The notes below the pieces were generated by a model, which did not search any database, was not told the origin of the DNA, and saw only the letters and a list, made by a program, of their open reading frames with translations. Of a stretch of DNA of 64,000 nt, positions 10,020 through 17,809 are shown piece after piece. The stretch comes from Candidatus Hemicellulosilyticus sp. P3. GTDB lineage: Bacteria; Bacteroidota; Bacteroidia; Bacteroidales; P3. Every line of letters begins with the position of its first letter. Within the stretch, counting starts at the first letter, position 1. The stretch covers positions 124,001 through 188,000 of the forward strand of contig LPNH01000001.1 in NCBI GenBank assembly GCA_001543385.1. The letters run 5' to 3'. The position numbers and the translations under genes were made by a program.

Positions 10020-11342
10020 ATGAATCTCTTTCTGGAAACTTACGGATGCCAGATGAACTTTGCCGACAGCGAGGTGGTGGCATCCATTCTGTTGAAAGCC
10101 GGCCATCAGGTGGTGGAGCGGTTGGAGGAGGCCGAATGTGTGCTTATCAACACCTGCGCCATCCGTGACAACGCCGAGCAGCGGGTGCGCAGACGGGTGC
10201 GTGAGCTGCAGTCTTTACAGCAGCAGCACCGCCTCTATATCGGTGTATTGGGCTGCATGGCCGAGCGGTTGCAGAGTCAGCTGATGGTTGAGGAGGAGAA
10301 CGTGGCTTTCGTTGTCGGCCCCGATGCATACCGCCGGCTACCCGACATACTGAGTCGTTTGGACAATGGTGTCAGGCAGGCTGCAGTGGATCTGAGCACC
10401 GATGAGACCTATGCCGACATCCAGCCTGTGCGTCTGGGTGGAAACGGCATCTCAGCCTATATCTCCATCATGCGGGGTTGTCAAAACTACTGTTCCTACT
10501 GTGTTGTACCATATACACGGGGGCGCGAGCGCAGCCGTAGCCCGCAGACCATCGTCGAGGAGGCGCGTGAACTGTTCCGGCAGGGTTACAAGGAGGTGAC
10601 GTTGCTGGGTCAGAACGTCAACTCCTACCGGTGGTGTGACGGGCCGTCGGGCAACGCCGTGACATTTCCGGAACTGATGGAACAGGTGGCTTCTGTTTCG
10701 CCGATGATGCGTGTGTGTTTCGCCACATCGCACCCCAAAGACCTAAGTGACGAGCTGTTGCAAGTGATGGCACGGCACGCCAACATCTGTCGTTGCATTC
10801 ATCTACCCGTACAGAGCGGCAACAACCGCATACTCAAACTCATGAACCGTCATTATACCGTAGAGTGGTATCTGGACCGGGTGTCGGCCATCCGTCGCTA
10901 TATGCCGGACTGTTCTATTACGACAGATGTCATTGCCGGCTTCTGCAGCGAGACGGAAGAAGAACACCGCGACACCCTGAAACTCTTTCGCCAGGTCGGT
11001 TACGACTACGCCTATATGTTCAAATATTCGCTGCGCCCCGACACCTATGCCGCCCGACATTTGCGTGACGACGTGCCCGACGAGGTGAAGACGCGCCGTT
11101 TGGAGGAGATAATCGCCCTGCAAGGCGAGATCGCCCTCGAAAACAACCGCCGTGAGATCGGGCGCATCTACGAAGTGTTGGTCGAAGGCACGTCGCGTCG
11201 CTCCAAAGAGCAACTCTTTGGCCGTAACAGTCAGAACAAAGTCCTTGTATTCGACAGAGGCGCGGCAGTGCCGGGCAATTACGTGCAGGTGCGTGTCACC
11301 GGATGTACTGCGGCCACTCTGTTGGGTGAATTGGTTAAGTAA
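10020..11342 (+). CDS. miaB: tRNA-2-methylthio-N6-dimethylallyladenosine synthase
   Basis: It adds a methylthio group to i6A37 of tRNAs that read codons starting with U. The layout is typical of the family. The N-terminal MTTase domain has cluster cysteines C10, C46 and C79. The radical-SAM motif has C154, C158 and C161 (GCQNYCSYC, followed by VVPYTRGRE). A C-terminal TRAM domain ends the protein, with the characteristic VLVEGTS and GRNSQNKVLVF segment. The length of 440 aa is normal. It has its own TAnnTTTG promoter and is followed 35 bases later by the PASTA gene. Confidence 0.96.
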   Translation: MNLFLETYGCQMNFADSEVVASILLKAGHQVVERLEEAECVLINTCAIRDNAEQRVRRRVRELQSLQQQHRLYIGVLGCMAERLQSQLMVEEENVAFVVGPDAYRRLPDILSRLDNGVRQAAVDLSTDETYADIQPVRLGGNGISAYISIMRGCQNYCSYCVVPYTRGRERSRSPQTIVEEARELFRQGYKEVTLLGQNVNSYRWCDGPSGNAVTFPELMEQVASVSPMMRVCFATSHPKDLSDELLQVMARHANICRCIHLPVQSGNNRILKLMNRHYTVEWYLDRVSAIRRYMPDCSITTDVIAGFCSETEEEHRDTLKLFRQVGYDYAYMFKYSLRPDTYAARHLRDDVPDEVKTRRLEEIIALQGEIALENNRREIGRIYEVLVEGTSRRSKEQLFGRNSQNKVLVFDRGAAVPGNYVQVRVTGCTAATLLGELVK

Positions 11343-11377
11343 TACCACCTTGAAAATGATAATGTAATCAAAACTAT

Positions 11378-12232
11378 ATGTTCCAAAAACACCCTATATT
11401 GAAACACCTGCTTCTCATGGTGGCAGTGTCAGTGGTCGTCTTGACGGTGGTTTTCCTTGGCATCAAACTTTACGCCCGACAGGGACATGAGTTTGAACTG
11501 CCCGATATGGTCGGTGCTGACATCGAGGACATGCGTGCCGATGCTTCGCTGGATATAAACTATGTCATTATCGACTCCATCTATGACGAGCACGATGCCG
11601 GCGGCCGCATCCTCAGCCAAGACCCTAAAGCGGGGACGAGGGTGAAGAAAGGCCGCAAGGTGTATGTCTCCATCACAGCTTATTCGGCCGACAAAACCTT
11701 CCTGCCCGATCTTTGTGACCTCTCTGTGCGGCAGGCGGTGTCGCAACTGTTCAGCATGGGCTTGCAGGGAGGCACATTGCGTTTTGTTGAGAGTCCGGAC
11801 CGCAATGCAGTGCTCTCATTGTCACAGAACGGCCGTACATTGCAGGCTGGACAGGAAGTGAGCCGTGGCTCACGCATTGATATGGTGGTGGGCTTGGGCG
11901 ACGAGGGGGGATACACCGTGGTGCCCTTTGTCATTGGCAAAAACGCCAAAGAGGCGCGTCGTGATGTGCTCACGGCATCAATGAATGTGGGGCGCGAAAT
12001 CTACGATGCAGGCGCCAGCCGTGCCAATGCCGTTGTTTATAGGCAGGAGCCCGGTTATACCGGCATCACACGCTATCCGCTCGGCACAGAGGTGCATCTC
12101 TACTATCGCGATGCATCAGAGCAAGAGGCGGAACGTATGATACGCGAATTCAAGATAGACTCGTCGGACATCGTCCAGCCCGAAGAACCCTCCGCTGAAC
12201 CGATGGATGACAGTTATGACTTGGAATGGTAA
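11378..12232 (+). CDS. PASTA-domain single-pass membrane protein
   Basis: One N-terminal transmembrane helix (about residues 9-31) anchors the protein. Three PASTA modules of about 70 aa follow in the periplasm: ELPDMVG (about 40-105), FLPDLCD (about 106-175) and VVPFVIG (about 178-245). The tail is acidic and rich in Pro/Glu. PASTA domains usually bind peptidoglycan fragments, but here there is no kinase or PBP domain attached, which is typical of the Bacteroidota version. It stands directly before a T9SS cargo gene and the RluD-type gene with short gaps, probably in one transcript. Its exact role is unknown. Confidence 0.88.
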   Translation: MFQKHPILKHLLLMVAVSVVVLTVVFLGIKLYARQGHEFELPDMVGADIEDMRADASLDINYVIIDSIYDEHDAGGRILSQDPKAGTRVKKGRKVYVSITAYSADKTFLPDLCDLSVRQAVSQLFSMGLQGGTLRFVESPDRNAVLSLSQNGRTLQAGQEVSRGSRIDMVVGLGDEGGYTVVPFVIGKNAKEARRDVLTASMNVGREIYDAGASRANAVVYRQEPGYTGITRYPLGTEVHLYYRDASEQEAERMIREFKIDSSDIVQPEEPSAEPMDDSYDLEW

Positions 12233-12241
12233 GATAAACGG

Positions 12242-14188
12242 ATGAAAAGACATTCCGGTTTGCATGTAATCAGACTCGCCACCCTGCTGTTGTTCGGTGA
12301 CTGTCTGCCGGTAGTCCATGCGCAGGAGTTGCTGACGCCGCTGCAATGCCGCCCCGCGGCTATGCAGGTGTCGCCGGCTTCCAAGCAGACACCGGCATTG
12401 CGGTTGCCTTTCTTTGATGACTTTTCTGACTACACGGGAGCCCCCGACGCGGCACGCTGGCTACAGCCATCCGGAGCCTGGGTCAACCGCGACTACGATG
12501 CACTTCCCCCCACGCTGGGCATGGTGACCCTCGACGCCATTGACGCACGGGGCCAGCTCTATAGCCACGCATCTACATCGCTCTTCGCGGCCGACACGTT
12601 GCAGTCGCTCCCCATTCGTCTTGACTCTGTATGGGACAACGCGCCCCATGCCGCCCGCCCGTCCGATTCCATCTGCTTCAGTTTTTATTACCTGCCGGGT
12701 GGCGGATCAGGCCCCGAGTGGGAACGTGTGGGCAGTCGTCCGGGCCCGCAGGATTCGCTCATCCTTGAATTTTGGAACGCCGCACAATCCGCATGGTCGC
12801 GAGTCTGGTCGACAGGGGGCAACAGCGTCGACAGCTTGGTCGCCGCCACGGGCCATCGCTGGCAGCGTGTTGCGCTAATGATAGAGGATGAGGATTTTTT
12901 TTCTGTCGATTTTGCATTCCGCTTCCGCAACCTGTGCAGTCTTGACGACAACCCGCTTCCGGGCTTTGCGGGCAATGCAGACCAATGGCTTTTGGACTAC
13001 ATTTGGCTTGATGCCTGCCGCTCCCGGCATGACAGCACAATGCACGATGTCGCCTTCGTTGGCGCACCACCTTCCATGCTGAAACATTTTCAGTCGATGC
13101 CGGCACGACAATATACGCCCGACGCCATGGCCGACAGCCTGCAGATCGTTATCACCAACCGCTACTCGTCACCCATCGCCACCCGATATCAGTACAGTGT
13201 CTATGCCCCTGACGGATCGCGGGTCGCCTTCTACGACGGTGGCTATGCCAATGTGCCGCCATTCCTTCCCGATGAAGTGTACCAGACCGCGCCGGCCCAC
13301 GCCCGCCCGCCGGTCCCGTTCACCTTTCCGGTGGGAGAAGGTGACCAAACCTTTCTGATACGACACGAGGTGCGCGAAGGTGTGGGCGGTGACGAACGTG
13401 GCGAGAATGATGTAATGACATTCGAACAGCATTTTGCCGACTATTTCGCCTATGACGACGGACTGCCCGAGAAAGGCTACGGGGTTGTGTCGACCGGTCA
13501 GTCTCGCATTGCCGTGATGTTCCAGATGTCTGTCGCTGATACACTGACAGCCGTAGCTTTCTTTTTTAACCGCACCCTTAACGATGAAAACACCGGTATC
13601 ACCTTTCGTGTGGCAGTGTGGAACGATGCCGGCGGTGTCCCGGGTGAGATGTTGTATTGCGACGAGGCGTTGCGTGTGGCTGATGCCGCCCAGGTCGGCT
13701 CCTTCCAACGTTATGCCCTGGAGTGGCCGTTGGTGGTGTCCGGAACGGTATATGTGGGCTTGGTGCAACAGATGCCGGGCTATATCAATTTGGGGTTTGA
13801 CTGCGGCCGCGACCGACGCAGCCGCTGTTTCTATTCGACAGGCAATGTCTGGCGGACCACTGTCTATAGCGGTTCACTGATGGTGCGCCCTTATTTTGGC
13901 CGTGCCGCCGTGACGGGATTGGATGTTCCGACACTCCGTGATCCGGCCGTGTTGACGCTCTTTCCCAACCCGGTGCGCGAGACGCTGCATTTGAATCTGA
14001 CCGGCATAAATACGGAAGGGTCGGTTGCCGTTGTCTATGACGTCATGGGCCGTCCGGTGCTGACCGCCGCTGTAGGTGGGGGCCAGGCTGCTGCAATACC
14101 TGTCACCACTTTGGGCAAAGGATGCTACCTGTTGGTGTTGCGCGACAGCCGGGGCAATACAATAGCAAGCAAACGGTTTATAAAATGA
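12242..14188 (+). CDS. Secreted protein with T9SS type A sorting domain
   Basis: A signal peptide is visible (basic start, LATLLLFGDCLPVVHAQ). The first half has the 'FFDDFSDY' pattern common at the start of Bacteroidota exported proteins with a MAM/jelly-roll-like lectin fold. Around residues 390-540 is a second beta-rich segment (DDGLPEKGYGV). The last about 75 residues form the type A sorting domain, LTLFPNPVRETLHLNL, ending in ASKRFIK. No catalytic motif is recognisable. The start is ATG at 12242, nine bases after the PASTA stop; its stop overlaps the next start (ATGA). This suggests translational coupling with the pseudouridine synthase gene, an unusual partner. Confidence 0.88.
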   Translation: MKRHSGLHVIRLATLLLFGDCLPVVHAQELLTPLQCRPAAMQVSPASKQTPALRLPFFDDFSDYTGAPDAARWLQPSGAWVNRDYDALPPTLGMVTLDAIDARGQLYSHASTSLFAADTLQSLPIRLDSVWDNAPHAARPSDSICFSFYYLPGGGSGPEWERVGSRPGPQDSLILEFWNAAQSAWSRVWSTGGNSVDSLVAATGHRWQRVALMIEDEDFFSVDFAFRFRNLCSLDDNPLPGFAGNADQWLLDYIWLDACRSRHDSTMHDVAFVGAPPSMLKHFQSMPARQYTPDAMADSLQIVITNRYSSPIATRYQYSVYAPDGSRVAFYDGGYANVPPFLPDEVYQTAPAHARPPVPFTFPVGEGDQTFLIRHEVREGVGGDERGENDVMTFEQHFADYFAYDDGLPEKGYGVVSTGQSRIAVMFQMSVADTLTAVAFFFNRTLNDENTGITFRVAVWNDAGGVPGEMLYCDEALRVADAAQVGSFQRYALEWPLVVSGTVYVGLVQQMPGYINLGFDCGRDRRSRCFYSTGNVWRTTVYSGSLMVRPYFGRAAVTGLDVPTLRDPAVLTLFPNPVRETLHLNLTGINTEGSVAVVYDVMGRPVLTAAVGGGQAAAIPVTTLGKGCYLLVLRDSRGNTIASKRFIK

Positions 14189-15282
14189 GCGAGACAGACA
14201 TGTCATTATCCTTGGACCCCTCGTTTGCAGACACGGACGCTTTGTCTGTCGGTACCGACGAGGGTGATCTCTACGAACATTATCATATCACGGTTGACAA
14301 AGGGCAGGAATCACTGCGTATTGACAAATATCTGCAGCAACATCTGGCTTCAGTGTCGCGCAATAAGATACAGGCGGCGGCCAAAGCCGGGTGCATCCTT
14401 GCAGGTGGGCATATTGTCAAGCCCAACTACCGAGTGAAACCTTCCGACGAAATCAGCATCTTGCTTCCTGATCCTCCACACGAGGTGGACCTGCAACCTG
14501 AAGCCATGCCGCTGCAGATCGTTTACGAGGATGACGACGTGCTGGTGGTGGACAAGCCCGCCGGTCTGGTGGTACACCCCGGCTATGGCAACTTCACCGG
14601 TACGTTGCTGAACGGACTTCTCCATCACCTGCGGGAACGTAACCGGATGACCGGCGGCGATGCGTACCCCTATCTGGTGCACCGCATCGACAAGGACACA
14701 TCGGGCCTTTTGTTGGTGGCTAAGAACGAGGAGGCGCAGGTCACGCTGTCCAAGCAGTTTTTCGAACATACCATCGAACGTCGCTATTTTGCATTGGTAT
14801 GGGGCGATTTTGAGGATGACAGCGGCACCGTGTCGGGACGAATAGGCCGTTCGCCCAAGGACAGGAGGGTGATGACTGTCTATCCGGACGATCCGTCGCT
14901 TCCCGAGGATCGACAGCCTGGCAAACATGCGGTGACCCATTGGCAGATAGTGGAGCGCTTTGGCTATGTGACAGCCATCGAATGTGTGCTGGAGACAGGA
15001 CGTACCCATCAGATACGCGCCCACATGCGCCATATCGGACATTCGCTCTTCGGAGATGCTGCCTATGGGGGAGATGCTATTTTAAAAGGCACCACATTCT
15101 CTAAATACCGCCAGTTTGTCGTCAATTGTTTTCAGCTGTTGCCGCGTCAGGCGTTACATGCTCGCATTTTGGGTTTTGAGCATCCGCGCACGGGCGTTCA
15201 CCTGCACTTTGAGAGCCCATTGCCATCCGATCTTGAATCTGTTGTCAGCCGTTGGCACAACTACGCCATACACCAGCGGTGA
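14185..15282 (+). CDS. rluD: RluA/RluD-family 23S rRNA pseudouridine synthase
   Basis: It isomerises uridine to pseudouridine in large-subunit rRNA. An N-terminal S4-like RNA-binding segment (about 35-105, RIDKYLQQHL..SRNKIQ) precedes the catalytic domain. The catalytic motif HRIDKDTSGLLLVAK is near residue 170, with Asp as nucleophile, and the family signature GRTHQIRAHM follows later. The start chosen is ATG at 14185, which overlaps the upstream stop by ATGA; upstream in-frame starts lie inside the previous gene. The acidic N-terminal extension of about 25 aa is common in Bacteroidota. RluD is the best guess among RluA-type enzymes; specificity cannot be proved from sequence alone. Confidence 0.9.
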   Translation: MSETDMSLSLDPSFADTDALSVGTDEGDLYEHYHITVDKGQESLRIDKYLQQHLASVSRNKIQAAAKAGCILAGGHIVKPNYRVKPSDEISILLPDPPHEVDLQPEAMPLQIVYEDDDVLVVDKPAGLVVHPGYGNFTGTLLNGLLHHLRERNRMTGGDAYPYLVHRIDKDTSGLLLVAKNEEAQVTLSKQFFEHTIERRYFALVWGDFEDDSGTVSGRIGRSPKDRRVMTVYPDDPSLPEDRQPGKHAVTHWQIVERFGYVTAIECVLETGRTHQIRAHMRHIGHSLFGDAAYGGDAILKGTTFSKYRQFVVNCFQLLPRQALHARILGFEHPRTGVHLHFESPLPSDLESVVSRWHNYAIHQR

Positions 15283-15375
15283 CTTGGCCGGCAGCCAATG
15301 ACCCTCTCTCTTGCTGACGTTCTCTGGTAATTAACGGTTGCCTTGAACACGAACCGCACGTATTCATCTCTGATA

Positions 15376-15903
15376 TTAACGGTCCGTTTCCGATTGTTGC
15401 TTGGCTTTCAGTATCAAGCGGTCAATATGGGTGACTACAGAGAGTCCGAGCGCCTCGATACGGACGGCAAAGTTTCCGGCTTTGCTGTTATCAATAAGCG
15501 TTCCTTCCATACCGGCAAAAGGACCGTCCACAATTTGTACCGTTGCACCTTTTCGCAATTTGTGCGTCTCTTCGACAAAGAGTTCCTGTTTGTGTGAGAT
15601 AAAACGGTGAATGTTTTCAATCTCGCTGTCGGGAATGGTTTCAATGACATTCTGGAAGGCTACAATATAGACGACTCCCGGTGTATTGCGTATCAGGATG
15701 GGCTCGTTGATACGTATTTTGACGAAGAGGTAGGAGGAGAACAGCGGCACCTGCACCAGTTTGATGCGGTCGCTCCATTTGCGTTTCACCTCAATGATGG
15801 GCAGATAGGTTTCGAAGCCCTGTTGATTTAATCGTGCCAGAACCTGTTTCTCGGCGCGTGATTGGGTGTATACGGCGACCCATTTTGGTGTTTTTGATAG
15901 CAT
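15376..15903 (-). CDS. UpxY-like NusG-family transcription antiterminator
   Basis: It is a 175-aa NusG-type protein. The N-terminal NGN domain starts at KWVAVYTQSRAEKQV and includes the PLFSSYLFVKI strand. The C-terminal KOW-type domain is seen at GATVQIVDGPFAGMEGTL. In Bacteroides, UpxY proteins bind RNA polymerase and prevent early termination in capsule and other long envelope operons, and usually sit first in such an operon. Here it sits last: its start lies 18 bases after the stop of the second gldN copy and it runs in the same direction, so it is probably co-transcribed with the T9SS operon. No capsule genes are nearby. It is too short to be confused with a fused protein, and it differs from housekeeping NusG. 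Confidence 0.88.
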   Translation of the reverse strand: MLSKTPKWVAVYTQSRAEKQVLARLNQQGFETYLPIIEVKRKWSDRIKLVQVPLFSSYLFVKIRINEPILIRNTPGVVYIVAFQNVIETIPDSEIENIHRFISHKQELFVEETHKLRKGATVQIVDGPFAGMEGTLIDNSKAGNFAVRIEALGLSVVTHIDRLILKAKQQSETDR

Positions 15904-15921
15904 GAGGCAGTTTGTAAAGTG

Positions 15922-16815
15922 TTAGTATTCCCACATATCTTCGCTGATATTGAGGAGTTTTATTTCGATGCGTTGCGACTCCAGCATAGCGTCTACGCCG
16001 GTCAGATAGCTGCTGATGGTGCGGTTGAAACGGTTGCTCTCGCGGGTAATGAAACTTTCGTACATGCGCAGGTCAAAGATATGAAGCCAAGTCGGCAGAT
16101 GTGCGATATTGTCTTCATAATAGGCTTCGTTGCGGATAAGCGTGGTGCGGACATCGGCGGATTGGAGCGGAACCCAAAAGAGGGTGATGGTGCCCATGAA
16201 CATACGATCGTTTTCAACCTCTTTGTAATAGTCGCGGCATAGCGCCAAGCCAATCATACGCACGTGTTGACGCGATGTGGTCTTATCGATGTACCATACC
16301 TCTTTCAGTTTGATTTGCAGAATGTCTTCCGAGTTGAATTCTTTTGGCACGAGGACTGTCTGATACTCATAGTTCTCATCTTCATCGGCAATTTCCAGGA
16401 TGACAGTGTCTGTCTTGGTATAGCGTGCCACAAACAGGTCGTTGTCTATCGGTATTTTGAATTCATCATCTTCGTAGATGGGTATCTCGTTGGCCACAAC
16501 GGCGTCCCATATCACACGGGCCAGACATTTACGGCCATGTGCGCCTGCCGCTTCAACGGGAAAATACATATATTGGTTGAATTTTTCGCGCAGGTCAATG
16601 GTGCGCCAAAGACAATGTTCCCACACCACGTCGTCTTCCCGTATATAGGGAAGTAGAGGGGCTTTCCGCTGCTGAGCAAGAGTCCTTTGATATAGGCTGT
16701 AGCTGTCCTGAGTCGGATTGTCAATGGTCTGCGCCTGAGCCGTGATTGAGTGCAGAGACACCGCTATGAGTATTGACAGCGGCAGGAGGTTTCGTATCGA
16801 GCGCAGCAGTGGCAT
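15922..16815 (-). CDS. gldN: T9SS ring protein GldN/PorN, second (GldO-like) copy
   Basis: This is a GldN-family protein of about 297 aa with a signal peptide (LSILIAVSLHSITAQAQ). It shares the family core with the neighbouring copy: REDDVVWEHCLWRTIDLREK, then FPVE, LKEVWYIDKTTSRQ, and a C-terminus ESQRI...EDMWEY. GldN and GldK form the periplasmic ring under the outer membrane. Flavobacterium johnsoniae also has a linked paralogue, GldO, that can partly replace GldN, so this may be the equivalent. The start used is ATG at 16815; the longer frame begins with TTG inside a hairpin. The gene lies 75 bases after the first copy, and the two are clearly diverged in sequence. Confidence 0.9.
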   Translation of the reverse strand: MPLLRSIRNLLPLSILIAVSLHSITAQAQTIDNPTQDSYSLYQRTLAQQRKAPLLPYIREDDVVWEHCLWRTIDLREKFNQYMYFPVEAAGAHGRKCLARVIWDAVVANEIPIYEDDEFKIPIDNDLFVARYTKTDTVILEIADEDENYEYQTVLVPKEFNSEDILQIKLKEVWYIDKTTSRQHVRMIGLALCRDYYKEVENDRMFMGTITLFWVPLQSADVRTTLIRNEAYYEDNIAHLPTWLHIFDLRMYESFITRESNRFNRTISSYLTGVDAMLESQRIEIKLLNISEDMWEY

Positions 16816-16829
16816 TCCGGTATAAGAAA

Positions 16830-16863
16830 GAAGAGTCAAGAGTTTCGCAACTCTCAACTCTTC
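16830..16863 (-). terminator. Hairpin (attenuator-like) between the two gldN copies
   Basis: GAAGAGT..AGAGTT (16830-16844) pairs with AACTCT..ACTCTTC (16849-16863) around a TCGC loop, giving 13 paired positions and one 2-base internal loop. On the minus-strand transcript it is followed by a pyrimidine-rich CTTTCTTATA. It could be a partial terminator that lowers expression of the second gldN and upxY-like genes. Confidence 0.55.
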
Positions 16864-16890
16864 TTGATGGATCAGGACAATAAAAGAAAC

Positions 16891-17781
16891 TTAGTATTCC
16901 CACATATCGGACTCGATATTGAAGATCTCATCCTCGATGCGCTGCGACTCCAGAATGGCGTCGGTTCCGGTCAGATAGGAAGCGATGGTACGGTTCATAC
17001 GATTGGAGACGCGGTCCACATAGCTGTCAAAGAAACGGTCGACGAAAATGTCGTCGTAGCTTCGTACTGCACGGCTGTTGTTTTCGTCATAGGCAGGCAT
17101 CTTGACCAATGCATTGCGCACACGCATGTCGTTCATCGGTATCCAAAACATAGAGACTGTCTGACAGTTATTGTCGCCGTCGTCGGTCATGCGGCAGTAG
17201 TTGTAGATGAACTGCAGTCCCAGAATGCGTACCTTCTGTCGGGTGTCCTGTTTATCGATATACCAACTTTCCTTCAGCCGGATTGTGTAGACACTGGCGG
17301 GGTCGAACTCCTCGCGGATCACGGTGTCGCGCGAACCTATCTCCTCGTCGGTCTCAGGGTCGTAAATGGGGATGGAAGTTTGACGTTCGCGGTTGAGTTC
17401 GTTGTAGATTTTCTCGTAGTCTTTCGGGATGGTGAGGTCTTCGTCGTCAAATGCTTCAATTGAACCGTCCTTCAGGGCTGCCATCACCGTGTTGATGAGA
17501 TTGACACGACCTTGCGTGTTGCGCTCGGTTTCGATGGGGAAATAGAAAAATTGGTTGAACTTTTCGCGGAAGTCAATTCTGCGCCAGACAATGGTCTCCC
17601 ACACCACGTCGTCTTCGCGTAAGAAAGCGTAGGGGATGGCTTGACGTGTTTTGCTTAGCGTCTTTTCGTAGAAGTTGTTGAAGTTATGGTCATCATCGGC
17701 GTCAATGATGCTTTGTGCATTGGCGGGAAGATTGCTTACTGCGAATGCGAACAAACTTAAACAAAACAGTAACTTTTTCAT
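16891..17781 (-). CDS. gldN: T9SS ring protein GldN/PorN, first copy
   Basis: It is the periplasmic ring partner of GldK and is required for T9SS assembly. The signal peptide is MKKLLFCLSLFAFAVSNLPANAQ. The family core REDDVVWETIVWRRIDFREK appears near residue 54, followed by FYFPIETERN, LKESWYIDKQDTRQ and a C-terminus ending ESDMWEY. The gene follows gldM by 28 bases in the standard porP-gldK-L-M-N order. Family length is about 290-330 aa, so 296 aa is complete. Its position makes it the orthologue of the canonical gldN. Confidence 0.95.
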   Translation of the reverse strand: MKKLLFCLSLFAFAVSNLPANAQSIIDADDDHNFNNFYEKTLSKTRQAIPYAFLREDDVVWETIVWRRIDFREKFNQFFYFPIETERNTQGRVNLINTVMAALKDGSIEAFDDEDLTIPKDYEKIYNELNRERQTSIPIYDPETDEEIGSRDTVIREEFDPASVYTIRLKESWYIDKQDTRQKVRILGLQFIYNYCRMTDDGDNNCQTVSMFWIPMNDMRVRNALVKMPAYDENNSRAVRSYDDIFVDRFFDSYVDRVSNRMNRTIASYLTGTDAILESQRIEDEIFNIESDMWEY

Positions 17782-17809
17782 TATCCTTTTTTTTTATGAT
17801 AGATTTCAA

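Noticed and set aside
15343-15597. Plus-strand ORF opposite the UpxY-like gene
   Set aside because: The UpxY-like frame has both NGN and KOW features; the opposite frame has none.
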